This document shows, one piece after another, positions 55,718-64,000 of a stretch of DNA of 64,000 bases. The stretch is from the NCBI RefSeq assembly GCF_013112245.1, contig NZ_WVRN01000002.1:434001-498000 (forward strand), given 5' to 3'. The notes below the pieces were generated by a model. That model was not told the DNA's origin. It worked only from the letters and a program-made list of their open reading frames with translations, and did no database searches. Position 1 is the first letter of the stretch; each line of letters begins with the position of its first letter. The position numbers and the translations under genes were made by a program. The stretch comes from Ruegeria sp. HKCCD4315. GTDB lineage: Bacteria; Pseudomonadota; Alphaproteobacteria; Rhodobacterales; Rhodobacteraceae.

Positions 55718-57084
55718 CCCGTATCGTTCCCTATGCTTCAAACGACACAACACCAGACCTTTACAGTGCGCGGGTTGTTGACGTGACCGAAGCGACACCC
55801 GGCATCCGGCTGTATGTACTATTTGGCCTCTTCACATTGCTCGCGTTTGTTGGCGGCAGCATCTACTGGGCCTTCGCATCCAGACTTGACGGCGCCGTCG
55901 TGGCCCCTGCGTCATTTGTCGTCGAAGGGGATCGCAAAACGGTTGAGCATCTCGACGGTGGCATCGTCCGGTCCATTCTGGTCGCCGATGGTGAGGCCGT
56001 TGAACAGGGGCAACCTCTGATCCGGCTGGACAGCACCGAGATTGACGTCGACCTCAGCGTGCTGGGCAGCCAGATCGGCGAGCTTTCTGTCCGTCGCGCG
56101 CGACTGATTGCGCAGCTACAGGGACAGTCTCAGTTTGACGAAGCCGCCGCCCTCCAGAACTTTGAAGAAGATATGAATCGTCTTCACTGGGCTTCAGCTT
56201 TTCTGACACAAAAACAACTGTTTGACGCCGAACATCGCGCCCGCGCGACCGAAGCGGAGATCAACGCACAGCGCATTTCGGCGCTGCGGGATCAGATTGA
56301 AGGTCTGAACGAGCAGCGGATCAGTACGCAAAACCAGATGTCCATCACACTTGCAGAGTTGGAAAGCCTGCAGACCCTTCTGGACAAAGGCCTGGTTGCG
56401 ATCACCCGGGTCAGCGCCCGCCAGATCGAGGTTGAACGGCTTTCGGGCGTCGATGCGTCGCTTCGGACACAGATAGCCCAAGCAGAAAACCAGGTCAGCG
56501 AGTTGAAGCTGACAATGATCAGTCAGAAAAAGCTGCGCGATGAAGTTCTGGCCGGAGAACTGGCTGTCGTCGATGCCCAGCTTGATCTGCTGCGCCCGCA
56601 GTTCTCAGGGACCGTGGAGCGCCGTAAACGGATCGAAATCCTTGCGCCAGTCAGTGGCCGTGTCGTGAACCTTACCGCTTCGACCACAGGAGGGGTGATC
56701 AGACCCGGTGAACACATCATGGAAATCGTGCCCGCAGACCAAGCTTTGATTGTCGAAGCGCGCGTGAAACCCGGCGACATCGACAAGCTGAAGATCGGTC
56801 AGGCCACGCGTATCCGTTTGTCTGCCTTCGCCCAAGCCGACGTTCCCGAAGCGCAAGGAGCCATTGTCGATATCTCTGCCGACGCGCTGGAAGACGAACG
56901 CACGGGCGAGGCCTACTACAAAGCGCGGGTCAAACTGGATGATCAGCAATCCAAAGAGGTAGCGGCCTTGGATCTGGTGCCCGGCATGCCGGCAGACTTG
57001 TTTGTCACCACCGGCGAACGCTCTGTTATTGCCTATCTGGCCCAGCCCATAAGTGAACGCCTTGCGCGAACATTTATCGAGTAA
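55714..57084 (+). CDS. Type I secretion membrane-fusion protein, HlyD/PrtE family
   Basis: The 456-residue protein has a short cytoplasmic N-terminus and one membrane helix near residues 32-52 (LYVLFGLFTLLAFVGGSIYW). The lipoyl-like half VVEGDRKTVEHLDGGIVRSI is followed by a coiled-coil hairpin around residues 100-290. The C-terminal half has ILAPVSGRVVNL and PGMPADLFVTTGERS. It bridges the ABC exporter to an outer-membrane channel. It forms a coupled pair with the ABC gene. Confidence 0.92.
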   Translation: MTRIVPYASNDTTPDLYSARVVDVTEATPGIRLYVLFGLFTLLAFVGGSIYWAFASRLDGAVVAPASFVVEGDRKTVEHLDGGIVRSILVADGEAVEQGQPLIRLDSTEIDVDLSVLGSQIGELSVRRARLIAQLQGQSQFDEAAALQNFEEDMNRLHWASAFLTQKQLFDAEHRARATEAEINAQRISALRDQIEGLNEQRISTQNQMSITLAELESLQTLLDKGLVAITRVSARQIEVERLSGVDASLRTQIAQAENQVSELKLTMISQKKLRDEVLAGELAVVDAQLDLLRPQFSGTVERRKRIEILAPVSGRVVNLTASTTGGVIRPGEHIMEIVPADQALIVEARVKPGDIDKLKIGQATRIRLSAFAQADVPEAQGAIVDISADALEDERTGEAYYKARVKLDDQQSKEVAALDLVPGMPADLFVTTGERSVIAYLAQPISERLARTFIE

Positions 57085-57144
57085 AGGCTTTCAAAAGACT
57101 TTTGGAATAAAGCCTATTAGTATCGAGTGCTTTGGTGAGTGAGC

Positions 57145-57186
57145 GATGGTCTGCGTGCCTGTTCGGGCCGCGGGCCATCATTTTTT
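57145..57186 (+). terminator. Possible terminator after the secretion genes
   Basis: GATGGTC and GGCCATC (one wobble pair) form a stem with a long loop and are followed by ATTTTTT. It lies 60 bp past the membrane-fusion gene and overlaps the stop of the convergent TetR gene. The weak, long-looped stem makes this tentative. Confidence 0.4.
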
Positions 57187-57810
57187 CATATTTTCGCAGC
57201 CGTAGCTGGCCAAGAACATATCCACCGCTTGCGTCGCGACCTCATCGATCTCACTCTGGTTAAAGCTGTTTTGAATTCCAAATGCAGCACGCGCCCAGAT
57301 GCGTACTTTGCACAGCTCGGAAAACTGTTCCGCCGCGATGTTCACATTTTCGATGCACAGTTCGCCTTTTGCCACCGCCTTTTCAAGATACGCTGCCATC
57401 TGCCTTTGGCCGTTTTGCGGACCTGCCTCATAAAAGGCGCGGCCCAATTCGGGGAACCGGTCCCGCTCGGCTACGCAGATCCGAAATACTTGTTGTGCGA
57501 ATTCGGATACAAGAAAAGCAGTGAGCTGCGTGGCCGCGATCTGCAGCACCTCGCGCGCAGGTTTGCTCTCATCAATCATTGACAAAATGCGCTCAGACAT
57601 CAGACGACATTCTGTTTGCGCAACTTCCATGAACAACAGGCGCTTGTCCGGGAAATAGCTGTATAACGTTGCCTTTGACACGCCTGCTGCGCGGGCAATG
57701 TCGTCTACGCTTGCACCTTCGAACCCATCTGCCATGAAAACCTCTCGGGCCCCGCGCAAAACCTGATCGAACTTACGGCCTGTGCGCAGGATGGTGGCAG
57801 TTTGGGTCAT
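57178..57810 (-). CDS. TetR-family transcriptional regulator
   Basis: The 210-residue protein has the TetR N-terminal helix-turn-helix (DDIARAAGVSKATLYSYFPD) at about residues 36-55 and a C-terminal helical domain of the TetR_C type. A GGAGATG ribosome-binding site precedes the ATG. It is divergent from the AEC transporter gene across 147 bp, so it may control that gene. The region contains TTATAAACCGTTCAGTT, a sequence of the kind TetR repressors use, but no clean palindrome. Confidence 0.88.
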   Translation of the reverse strand: MTQTATILRTGRKFDQVLRGAREVFMADGFEGASVDDIARAAGVSKATLYSYFPDKRLLFMEVAQTECRLMSERILSMIDESKPAREVLQIAATQLTAFLVSEFAQQVFRICVAERDRFPELGRAFYEAGPQNGQRQMAAYLEKAVAKGELCIENVNIAAEQFSELCKVRIWARAAFGIQNSFNQSEIDEVATQAVDMFLASYGCENMKK

Positions 57811-57957
57811 GTCATCTCCGGGATTGGTCTTTGCTGTAGTTTATAAACCGTTCAGTTCAGATACAACGATTTTCGCACTCCATGAAACCGTAACCCAGGG
57901 CGCGCGCCGTGGTGTCAAAGGCTTGCGGCGCAGACAAACCATGTTAGGAGTCTGTCC

Positions 57958-58887
57958 ATGGTCGAAGTTTTTCTGCGCACCCTTCCCTTTTTTGCGATTA
58001 TCGGCCTGGGATATTGGGCGGGTCGCACTCGGTTTTTCACCGCCGAGGCTACTGCTTACCTTACAAAATTTGTCTTCTTCTTTGCACTTTCAGCCATGCT
58101 GTTTCGCTTTGCAGCCACCTTGCCGTTTGCCGAAATCTTCAATGCGCGTCTGGTGCTTGGATATCTGGGCGGTACAGTTGCTGTTTACGTTTTGGCAACA
58201 TGCGTTGCCTGGCTGCGAGGGCTAGATGTTCCAACAGCAGCTGTCGAGGCACAATGCGCAGCCATTGGCAACGTAGGCTTTCTGGGACTACCGATGCTGG
58301 CGCTCTTGTTCAGCGAAGCTGCCATCGGACCAGTGATGGTGGTCCTTACCGTGGATCTCGTTGTATTTTCCTCGCTCATTGTAATCCTGATCAACGGAGG
58401 CCGCGACGGTAAGCTTACCTTGGGCACGTTCAAGCTGATCGGTCTTGGGCTGGTTAAAAATCCGATGATCGTGTCCATCTCGGCCGGGTTGGTCTGGTCG
58501 TCTTTGGAAATCCCTGTGCCCGGACCTTTCTACGACTTTCTGACCATTCTGGGCGGCGCAGCCACCCCCGGCGCTTTGTTCGCCATTGGGGCGTCTCTGG
58601 CCGGTAAGTCGGCCGAACGCATCGAAATCGCCGCTTGGTTGAGCTTTTGCAAGCTGGTGATACACCCGGTTTGCGTTGCCGTTGTCCTGTTATGGCTGAT
58701 GCCGATCGATATCTTTCCAGCCACCGTTGCAATCGCGGCAGCCGCTTTGCCTGTTGCCGGCAATGTTTACATGCTGGCCGCCCATTACGGCGTCGCGCCA
58801 CAGCGGGTCTCGGCGGCCATTCTGCTCTCGACTGCAACCAGCATCCTAACTGTACCCTTGGTCATCGCTTGGCTGAGTGGTCTCTAA
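57958..58887 (+). CDS. AEC-family (auxin efflux carrier-like) transporter
   Basis: The 309-residue protein is strongly hydrophobic, with about ten membrane helices and the AEC features IGNVGFLGLPMLALLF in the first half and AAALPVAGNVYMLAAHYGV near the end. Bacterial AEC proteins move malonate, malate or other organic acids, and the substrate here is unknown. It stands alone between the TetR gene and the fghA operon. Confidence 0.86.
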   Translation: MVEVFLRTLPFFAIIGLGYWAGRTRFFTAEATAYLTKFVFFFALSAMLFRFAATLPFAEIFNARLVLGYLGGTVAVYVLATCVAWLRGLDVPTAAVEAQCAAIGNVGFLGLPMLALLFSEAAIGPVMVVLTVDLVVFSSLIVILINGGRDGKLTLGTFKLIGLGLVKNPMIVSISAGLVWSSLEIPVPGPFYDFLTILGGAATPGALFAIGASLAGKSAERIEIAAWLSFCKLVIHPVCVAVVLLWLMPIDIFPATVAIAAAALPVAGNVYMLAAHYGVAPQRVSAAILLSTATSILTVPLVIAWLSGL

Positions 58888-58912
58888 CCTTCACCTTTTC
58901 GAAAAATACTCT

Positions 58913-58929
58913 CGCGACCAGCGGTCGCG
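58913..58929. repeat. Perfect hairpin between the AEC gene and fghA
   Basis: CGCGACC-AGC-GGTCGCG is a 7-bp stem with a 3-base loop, 26 bp after the AEC stop. No T-run follows on the plus strand. It could be a weak transcript end for the AEC gene or an operator for fghA. Confidence 0.35.
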
Positions 58930-58992
58930 GACTTTACGCCGCGTCTCTGGATCGTTAGCCATGTCGCGACTCTAATGTAAGGACGATGCCTG

Positions 58993-59826
58993 ATGGAAAC
59001 CCTCTCGGAAAACGCCTGTTTCGGTGGAGTGCAGGGCGTGTACCGCCATGCCTCTTCGGTCTGCCAATGCGACATGACTTTTGGCCTTTTTCTTCCGGCT
59101 GAAGCGAAGGATGGGCCGGTTCCCATCCTGTGGTATCTGTCCGGCCTGACCTGCACACATGAAAACGCCATGACCAAAGCGGGTGCACAGGCCTGGGCTG
59201 CAGAACAAGGGATCGCCATCGTATTCCCTGATACTTCCCCGCGTGGCGAGGGGGTCGCGGACCATGAAGACTATGATCTGGGACAGGGCGCAGGTTTCTA
59301 TGTGAACGCGACGCAAGATCCATGGGCCCCACATTTCCAGATGTGGGACTACATCGCAGAAGAACTGCCCGCCTTGCTGGTTGAAAACTTCGCAATCGAC
59401 AGCGAACGCCAGGCCATCACCGGGCATTCCATGGGCGGTCATGGAGCCCTGACATTGGCGATGAACCTGCCCGGCCGGTTCCGCTCGGTTTCGGCCTTTG
59501 CTCCGATTTCGAACCCCACGGGTGCAGATTGGGGGCGCAAACAGTTGAGCGCTTATCTCGGTGACGACGAGACCCTATGGGCCAAGCATGATGCGTCGTT
59601 GTTGATGAAGGACAAAGGCTTCGACGGTCCGATCCTGATCGACACAGGCGCTAATGACCAGTTCATGGACCTGCTGCGCCCCGAAGCGCTGGCCCAAGCC
59701 ATCGCCGAACGCCGTCAGCAGGCAACCTATCGCTTCCAGCCCGGCTATGACCATTCGTACTTCTTCGTTTCCACGTTTATGGAAGACCACATCACATTCC
59801 ATGCTGAAGCGCTGTACGGAGACTGA
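58993..59826 (+). CDS. fghA: S-formylglutathione hydrolase
   Basis: The 277-residue esterase-D-type hydrolase has S146 in GHSMGGHGAL, D222 in GANDQF and H254 in YDHSYFF as catalytic triad, and WYLSGLTCTHENAMTKAG near residue 50. It cleaves S-formylglutathione to formate and glutathione in formaldehyde oxidation. AAGGACG precedes the ATG. sthA follows 3 bp later. The partner glutathione-dependent formaldehyde dehydrogenase is not in the window. Confidence 0.94.
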   Translation: METLSENACFGGVQGVYRHASSVCQCDMTFGLFLPAEAKDGPVPILWYLSGLTCTHENAMTKAGAQAWAAEQGIAIVFPDTSPRGEGVADHEDYDLGQGAGFYVNATQDPWAPHFQMWDYIAEELPALLVENFAIDSERQAITGHSMGGHGALTLAMNLPGRFRSVSAFAPISNPTGADWGRKQLSAYLGDDETLWAKHDASLLMKDKGFDGPILIDTGANDQFMDLLRPEALAQAIAERRQQATYRFQPGYDHSYFFVSTFMEDHITFHAEALYGD

Positions 59827-59829
59827 GGC

Positions 59830-61287
59830 ATGAGCAAATACGATTACGACCTGATCATCATCGGGTCTGGCCCCTCGGGTCGGTCAGCGGCCATTCAGGC
59901 GGGAAAACTAAAACGTCGCGTTCTGGTCATCGACCGCAAGGATCGCTTCGGCGGCGTGTCGGTTCATACCGGCACCATCCCGTCCAAGACCTTGCGCGAG
60001 ACGGTTTTGAACCTCTCGGGCTGGCGCGAACGCAGCTTTTACGGCCGTTCCTATCGGGTCAAGGACCAGATCCGCGCCGAAGATCTGAAAGCCCGTCTGC
60101 ATATGACACTCGACCATGAGGTCGATGTGCTTGAGCACCAGTTCAACCGCAATCACGTCGATACATTGGATGGTCTGGCCAAGTTCGTCGGACCCCATGA
60201 GGTTGAAGTTGCCACCGATGCCGGTGAGACCACGCGGGTGACGGCCAACAAGTTTCTGATTGCCACAGGAACTAAAACCTATCGCCCCGAATACGTACCC
60301 TTCAACGGCAAGACCGTGGTTGACGGGGACGAGTTTCTGGAAATGGCCGAGATCCCGCGGTCGCTGGTTGTCATTGGCGCGGGCGTTATCGGGGTCGAAT
60401 ACGCCACGATGTTTTCCGCCCTGGACGTGCGGGTGACTTTGATCGAACCGCGCGACACGTTCCTAGACTTCATCGACAGCCGTTTGATCCATGATTTCAC
60501 GCATCAGATCCGAGAAAATGGCGTTGACCTGCGATTGGGTTCGGCTGTTGAAAAGATCGAAGATGCCGGTGAACATGTGGAAGTGACATTGGATAACGGC
60601 CGCCATGTTCGGGCAGAAATGCTTTTGTTTGCTGCCGGACGCATGGGCGCGACATCAAAACTCAATCTCGATGCTGTTGGGTTGGAAACAGATCACCGCA
60701 ACCGGATCAAGGTGGATCGTAAGACATACCAGACAGCAGTGCCGCATATCTATGCGACCGGCGACGTGATCGGACACCCATCTCTGGCCTCGACGTCTCT
60801 GCAACAAGGACGCGTGGCGGCCTGTCACGCACTTGAAACACCCACACTGCCGGAAAGCCCGTGGTATCCCTACGGCATCTACTCGGTTCCCGAGATTTCA
60901 ACCTGCGGCATGTCCGAAGAAGAACTGCAGGAACGCGGTATACCCTATGAGGTCGGCGTCGCCCGGTTCCGCGAAACATCGCGCGGGCATATCATGGGGT
61001 TGGAGCACGGGATGCTGAAAATGCTGTTCTCTCTCAAGACCCGCCGGGTCTTGGGTGTCCAGATTGTTGGCGAAGGCGCGACCGAACTGATTCATATCGC
61101 GCAGGCTGTGTTGAACCTTAAGGGTACCGTGGATTATTTCGTTCAGAACACGTTCAACTATCCGACCCTGGCCGAGGCTTACAAGATCGCCGGGCTGGAT
61201 GCGTTCAATCGGATGCCGATCCCTGAAGAGTTCAAGGTGCGCAAAAAACCGGCTGAACCCGCCAGGAAAGAGGCCAAGAAGGCGTGA
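59830..61287 (+). CDS. sthA: Soluble pyridine nucleotide transhydrogenase
   Basis: The 485-residue flavoprotein has an FAD motif ([18 protein letters not shown]), then [17 protein letters not shown]. The redox-active CxxxxC of dihydrolipoamide dehydrogenases is absent, as in SthA. A second dinucleotide motif [16 protein letters not shown] lies near residue 180. It equilibrates NADPH and NADH in the cytoplasm. The C-terminal tail is lysine-rich. Co-transcription with fghA suggests a link to redox balance during one-carbon oxidation (inference). Confidence 0.92.
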   Translation: MSKYDYDLIIIGSGPSGRSAAIQAGKLKRRVLVIDRKDRFGGVSVHTGTIPSKTLRETVLNLSGWRERSFYGRSYRVKDQIRAEDLKARLHMTLDHEVDVLEHQFNRNHVDTLDGLAKFVGPHEVEVATDAGETTRVTANKFLIATGTKTYRPEYVPFNGKTVVDGDEFLEMAEIPRSLVVIGAGVIGVEYATMFSALDVRVTLIEPRDTFLDFIDSRLIHDFTHQIRENGVDLRLGSAVEKIEDAGEHVEVTLDNGRHVRAEMLLFAAGRMGATSKLNLDAVGLETDHRNRIKVDRKTYQTAVPHIYATGDVIGHPSLASTSLQQGRVAACHALETPTLPESPWYPYGIYSVPEISTCGMSEEELQERGIPYEVGVARFRETSRGHIMGLEHGMLKMLFSLKTRRVLGVQIVGEGATELIHIAQAVLNLKGTVDYFVQNTFNYPTLAEAYKIAGLDAFNRMPIPEEFKVRKKPAEPARKEAKKA

Positions 61288-61739
61288 CCACGCTTTATGT
61301 CGATGGCGATGCCTGCCCCGTAAAAGCCGAAGCTGAGCGGGTTGCAACGCGACACAAAATGCCCATGGCCCTGGTGTCCAATGGCGGGCTGCGCCCTTCG
61401 GCCAATCCGCTAGTCCAGGTTGTCATCGTCTCGGAAGGCGCTGATGAGGCCGACAAGTGGATCGCCGAGCGCTGCGGCGCAGGAGATGTCGTGATTACAT
61501 CCGACATCCCTCTGGCTGCCAAATGTGTCGAGGCAGGCGCGCGGGTTCTGCGCCCGAACGGTGAAGCCTTCACCGCAGCCAATATTGGTCAGCAACTCGC
61601 GATGCGCGACTTGATGGCTGACCTACGCGCCGCCAACCCGCTTGGAACGGGTGGTGGTGGACGACCCTTCAGCAAAGCCGACCGGTCGCGGTTTCTGGAT
61701 GCATTGGAACGGGAAATACGCGCAGCCACGCGCGGCTGA
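61284..61739 (+). CDS. YaiI/YqxD-family protein (DUF188)
   Basis: The 151-residue protein matches DUF188: [18 protein letters not shown] at the N-terminus, [19 protein letters not shown], and [20 protein letters not shown] at the C-terminus. The aspartates suggest a PIN-like nuclease fold, but the function is unknown. The start is GTG, in a GTGA overlap with sthA, so the two are translationally coupled. Confidence 0.9.
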   Translation: MTTLYVDGDACPVKAEAERVATRHKMPMALVSNGGLRPSANPLVQVVIVSEGADEADKWIAERCGAGDVVITSDIPLAAKCVEAGARVLRPNGEAFTAANIGQQLAMRDLMADLRAANPLGTGGGGRPFSKADRSRFLDALEREIRAATRG

Positions 61740-61861
61740 CTGTAACAGAAGCCGATCCAAATTACTGATACGAAATCAGAAACGACCGTTTACAAGTCCC
61801 GCGTATGAACGCACCCTGTGTTTGAATTCTGATCAGACCATTCGAACACGGAGACTGCATT

Positions 61862-62956
61862 ATGCAAGTACAGGACACTCACTATCGATCGATTTGGTGG
61901 GACAAGTCGGAGGGTGAGGTTCGGATCATCGATCAACGCTGGTTGCCGCATGATTTCTGTGTCGTGACCCTGAAAACTCTGAACGAGTTTGCAGCGGCAA
62001 TTCGGGATATGTGGGTCAGAGGTGCACCTTTGATCGGCGCGACGGCCGCTTTTGGCATAGCTGAACAGATGTCCCGTGACAGTTCAGAAGCATCGTTTGA
62101 TGCTGCATATGATGTTCTGCACGCAACGCGGCCCACCGCAATCAACCTACGTTGGGCTTTGGACAGATGCCGAGAGGTTCTGATGCCGCTGGCTGCGTCA
62201 GATCGCGCCGAACACGCCTGGGCCTTGGCACAAGACATAGCGGACGAAGATGTCGAAATCAACGCGGCGATTGGTCGACACGGGTTAGCGTTGATCAAGG
62301 AGATCGCCGCGCGCAAGCCTGCTGGCGAACCGGTACGGCTTTTGACCCATTGCAATGCGGGTTGGCTGGCGACGGTAGATTGGGGCACAGCCACAAGCCC
62401 GATGTATCATGCGCATAACGAAGGCATCCCTCTGCATGTTTGGGTGGATGAAACTCGGCCCCGCAATCAGGGTGCGCTAACCTCATGGGAACTGGGAGAG
62501 CATGGCATCCCCCATCGCTACATCGTGGACAATGCCGGGGGGCACCTGATGCAGCATGGGTTGGTTGATCTGGTCATCACAGGCACGGACCGCACAACAG
62601 CTCAGGGCGATGTGTGCAACAAGATCGGCACCTACCTCAAAGCTTTGGCCGCGCATGACAACGGAGTGCCCTTTTATGTCGCCTTACCCTCCCCAACCAT
62701 TGACTGGACGGTGCGCGACGGTGTGGCTGAAATCCCAATTGAGGAACGCGATGCAGGGGAAGTGACGCATGTCCTTGGCGTGGATGAGAATTCGGCCATA
62801 ACAGATGTTCGCGTGGCTCCGGTAGGGACAGAAGGGGGTAATCCTGCCTTTGATGTCACCCCCAACCGATTGGTAACCGGGCTGATTACCGAACGTGGCG
62901 TGTGCGAAGCCTCTGCAGAAGGTTTGGCAGGCTTGTTCCCGGACAGGGCTGGCTAG
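61862..62956 (+). CDS. mtnA: S-methyl-5-thioribose-1-phosphate isomerase
   Basis: The 364-residue protein shows the MtnA signature: [16 protein letters not shown] near residue 50, catalytic C164 in THCNAGWLA and D243 in [19 protein letters not shown]. It isomerises methylthioribose 1-phosphate to methylthioribulose 1-phosphate in methionine salvage. A CGGAGA ribosome-binding site precedes the ATG. No other salvage genes are nearby. The 122 bp upstream hold its promoter; I could not place boxes securely. Confidence 0.94.
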   Translation: MQVQDTHYRSIWWDKSEGEVRIIDQRWLPHDFCVVTLKTLNEFAAAIRDMWVRGAPLIGATAAFGIAEQMSRDSSEASFDAAYDVLHATRPTAINLRWALDRCREVLMPLAASDRAEHAWALAQDIADEDVEINAAIGRHGLALIKEIAARKPAGEPVRLLTHCNAGWLATVDWGTATSPMYHAHNEGIPLHVWVDETRPRNQGALTSWELGEHGIPHRYIVDNAGGHLMQHGLVDLVITGTDRTTAQGDVCNKIGTYLKALAAHDNGVPFYVALPSPTIDWTVRDGVAEIPIEERDAGEVTHVLGVDENSAITDVRVAPVGTEGGNPAFDVTPNRLVTGLITERGVCEASAEGLAGLFPDRAG

Positions 62957-63007
62957 CTAATCCCGCACAAGCCGTATGTCGCTTGTCAGCGTAAACACAA
63001 AGGTTCT

Positions 63008-63042
63008 TGATCTGCCCCGGCTCTCTTTCCGTTGGCAGATCA
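63008..63042. terminator. Hairpin between convergent mtnA and the MFS gene
   Basis: TGATCTGCC and GGCAGATCA form a perfect 9-bp stem with a 17-nt loop in the 98-bp gap between convergent genes. The position suits a bidirectional transcript end, but no T-run follows on either strand. Confidence 0.45.
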
Positions 63043-63054
63043 GGACAAAAAGCG

Positions 63055-64000
63055 TCAGGCCGGAACAGCCGTGCGGTTCTCACGGATGGGCAAATGCACG
63101 ATCGCGCTGAACGCGCCAATTGCCACGCCGATCCACCAAACCATGCTGTAGTCGCCGAACTGGTCATACATACGACCGCCCAGCCAGACACCCAGAAAGC
63201 TGCCAAGCTGATGGCTGAAAAAGATAATGCCGTATAGCGTGCCCATATACCGCAAGCCATAAAGGTGCGCCACAAGGCCCGAGGTCAGTGGCACAGTGGC
63301 CAACCAAAGTGATCCCATTACCAGAGAAAACACAATAACCGAGATTGGGGTGATCGGCAGCAGGATGAATAAGGCCGCAGCCAATGTTCTGCCTGTATAC
63401 ACTGCAGCCAGCAGGTATTTCTTGGGAAAGTGATTTCCTGCCCAGCCGGCCAGCAACGTACCACCGATATTGGCCAGACCAATCAGCGAAATCGACACGG
63501 CCCCAAGCGCTGAGGTTGAGGTGATGCCAACGGAATGCAAAACGCCACCAGGTTGGATCGGGCCGCACATCTCGGTCACAAATGCCGGGAAATGAGCGGT
63601 GATAAACCCAAGCTGATACCCGCAGCTAAAAAAACCCAGAAAGATCAGCGCATAGGAAGGATCACGGAATGCCTTCCCTAAAATCTCTCCCATGCTTTCA
63701 TGCAGTTCCGCCTTGCTTGCCGTCTGAGGGGCGCGCATGAAAGGCAGAACAAGAACAAGTGCCAAAATCGCAACCGCAAACACGATGAAGACTTGCTGCC
63801 AGGGCAAGAAGGTCATCAACCATTCAGCGGTAGGTGCCCCGAGCACCTGCCCAAAGCTACCTGCGGCTGTGACAATGGCAAGCGACATGGATCGGTTTTC
63901 ATCAGAAGATGCACGCCCGACCACGGCAAGAACCACGCCAAACCCGGTTCCGGCAATGCCGAAACCCACCAACCAGGCGTAGATCTGATGTTCAAAAGGT
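63055..64000 (-). CDS. MFS transporter (N-terminus beyond window edge)
   Basis: The frame stays open to the right edge, giving at least 315 residues of a major facilitator protein and lacking its first helices. Hydrophobic helices are clear, and the central loop (MRAPQTASKAELHESMGEIL) separates the two halves. The C-terminal half has GSLWLATVPLTSGLVAHLYG and GIIFFSHQLGSFLGVWLGG, typical of the oxalate/monocarboxylate-like MFS branch. The substrate cannot be named. It converges with mtnA. Confidence 0.88.
   Translation of the reverse strand, partial: PFEHQIYAWLVGFGIAGTGFGVVLAVVGRASSDENRSMSLAIVTAAGSFGQVLGAPTAEWLMTFLPWQQVFIVFAVAILALVLVLPFMRAPQTASKAELHESMGEILGKAFRDPSYALIFLGFFSCGYQLGFITAHFPAFVTEMCGPIQPGGVLHSVGITSTSALGAVSISLIGLANIGGTLLAGWAGNHFPKKYLLAAVYTGRTLAAALFILLPITPISVIVFSLVMGSLWLATVPLTSGLVAHLYGLRYMGTLYGIIFFSHQLGSFLGVWLGGRMYDQFGDYSMVWWIGVAIGAFSAIVHLPIRENRTAVPA

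Overview
The window looks like a chromosomal stretch from a marine alphaproteobacterium of the Rhodobacteraceae/Roseobacter type. The reasons are moderately GC-rich coding sequence, tightly packed operons joined by ATGA-type overlaps, an AglEFGK-type alpha-glucoside importer, BioR-type palindromes at a bioBFDAGC operon, large dimethylglycine-dehydrogenase-like proteins, and an RTX/CHRD secreted protein beside PrtD/PrtE-type exporter genes. This is inference from gene content; no rRNA or phylogenetic marker is present. I saw no tRNA, CRISPR array, insertion sequence, prophage or origin.

Layout. 1-13207 is a sugar locus. A LacI regulator plus sugar-phosphate isomerase, and the operon aglE-F-G-A-K, lie on the minus strand. 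Divergent on the plus strand are a second LacI regulator, a single ORF fusing a GH1 beta-glucosidase to a glucokinase, a fructokinase and a D-lyxose-isomerase-like cupin. Together these could import glucosides, cleave them and phosphorylate glucose and fructose. 13320-16849 is a cobalamin riboswitch followed by a possible 28-codon ORF, a DUF1636 protein and a BtuCDF-like ABC importer. 16864-21834 is a LysR regulator divergent from dabB-dabA, an energy-coupled inorganic-carbon pump. 21884-31232 holds an inositol-monophosphatase-family phosphatase, then a betaine-type operon (proX, proV, a double-length permease, a choline-kinase-like protein and a dimethylglycine-dehydrogenase-like protein) divergent from a DeoR regulator.

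31237-40212 is a cofactor block on the minus strand: nadA-nadB-nadC followed by bioB-F-D-A-G-C. 40344-47788 is a complete histidine-degradation locus of the HutF/HutG type: hutI-H-G-U on the minus strand and hutF-hutC on the plus strand. 47782-50330 is a PhnY-like aldehyde dehydrogenase and a LysR regulator. 50693-57084 is a type I secretion locus: a 1066-residue RTX protein with three repeats of about 180 residues and an unusual CHRD region, then its ABC exporter and membrane-fusion protein. 57178-64000 holds a TetR regulator, an AEC transporter, fghA-sthA-DUF188, mtnA and a truncated MFS transporter.

The most unusual items are the GH1-glucokinase fusion, the apparently permuted CHRD segment inside an RTX block, the double permease in the betaine operon, and the small ORF with a strong internal hairpin behind the B12 riboswitch. 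Regulatory palindromes and hairpins were found by eye and are graded accordingly.
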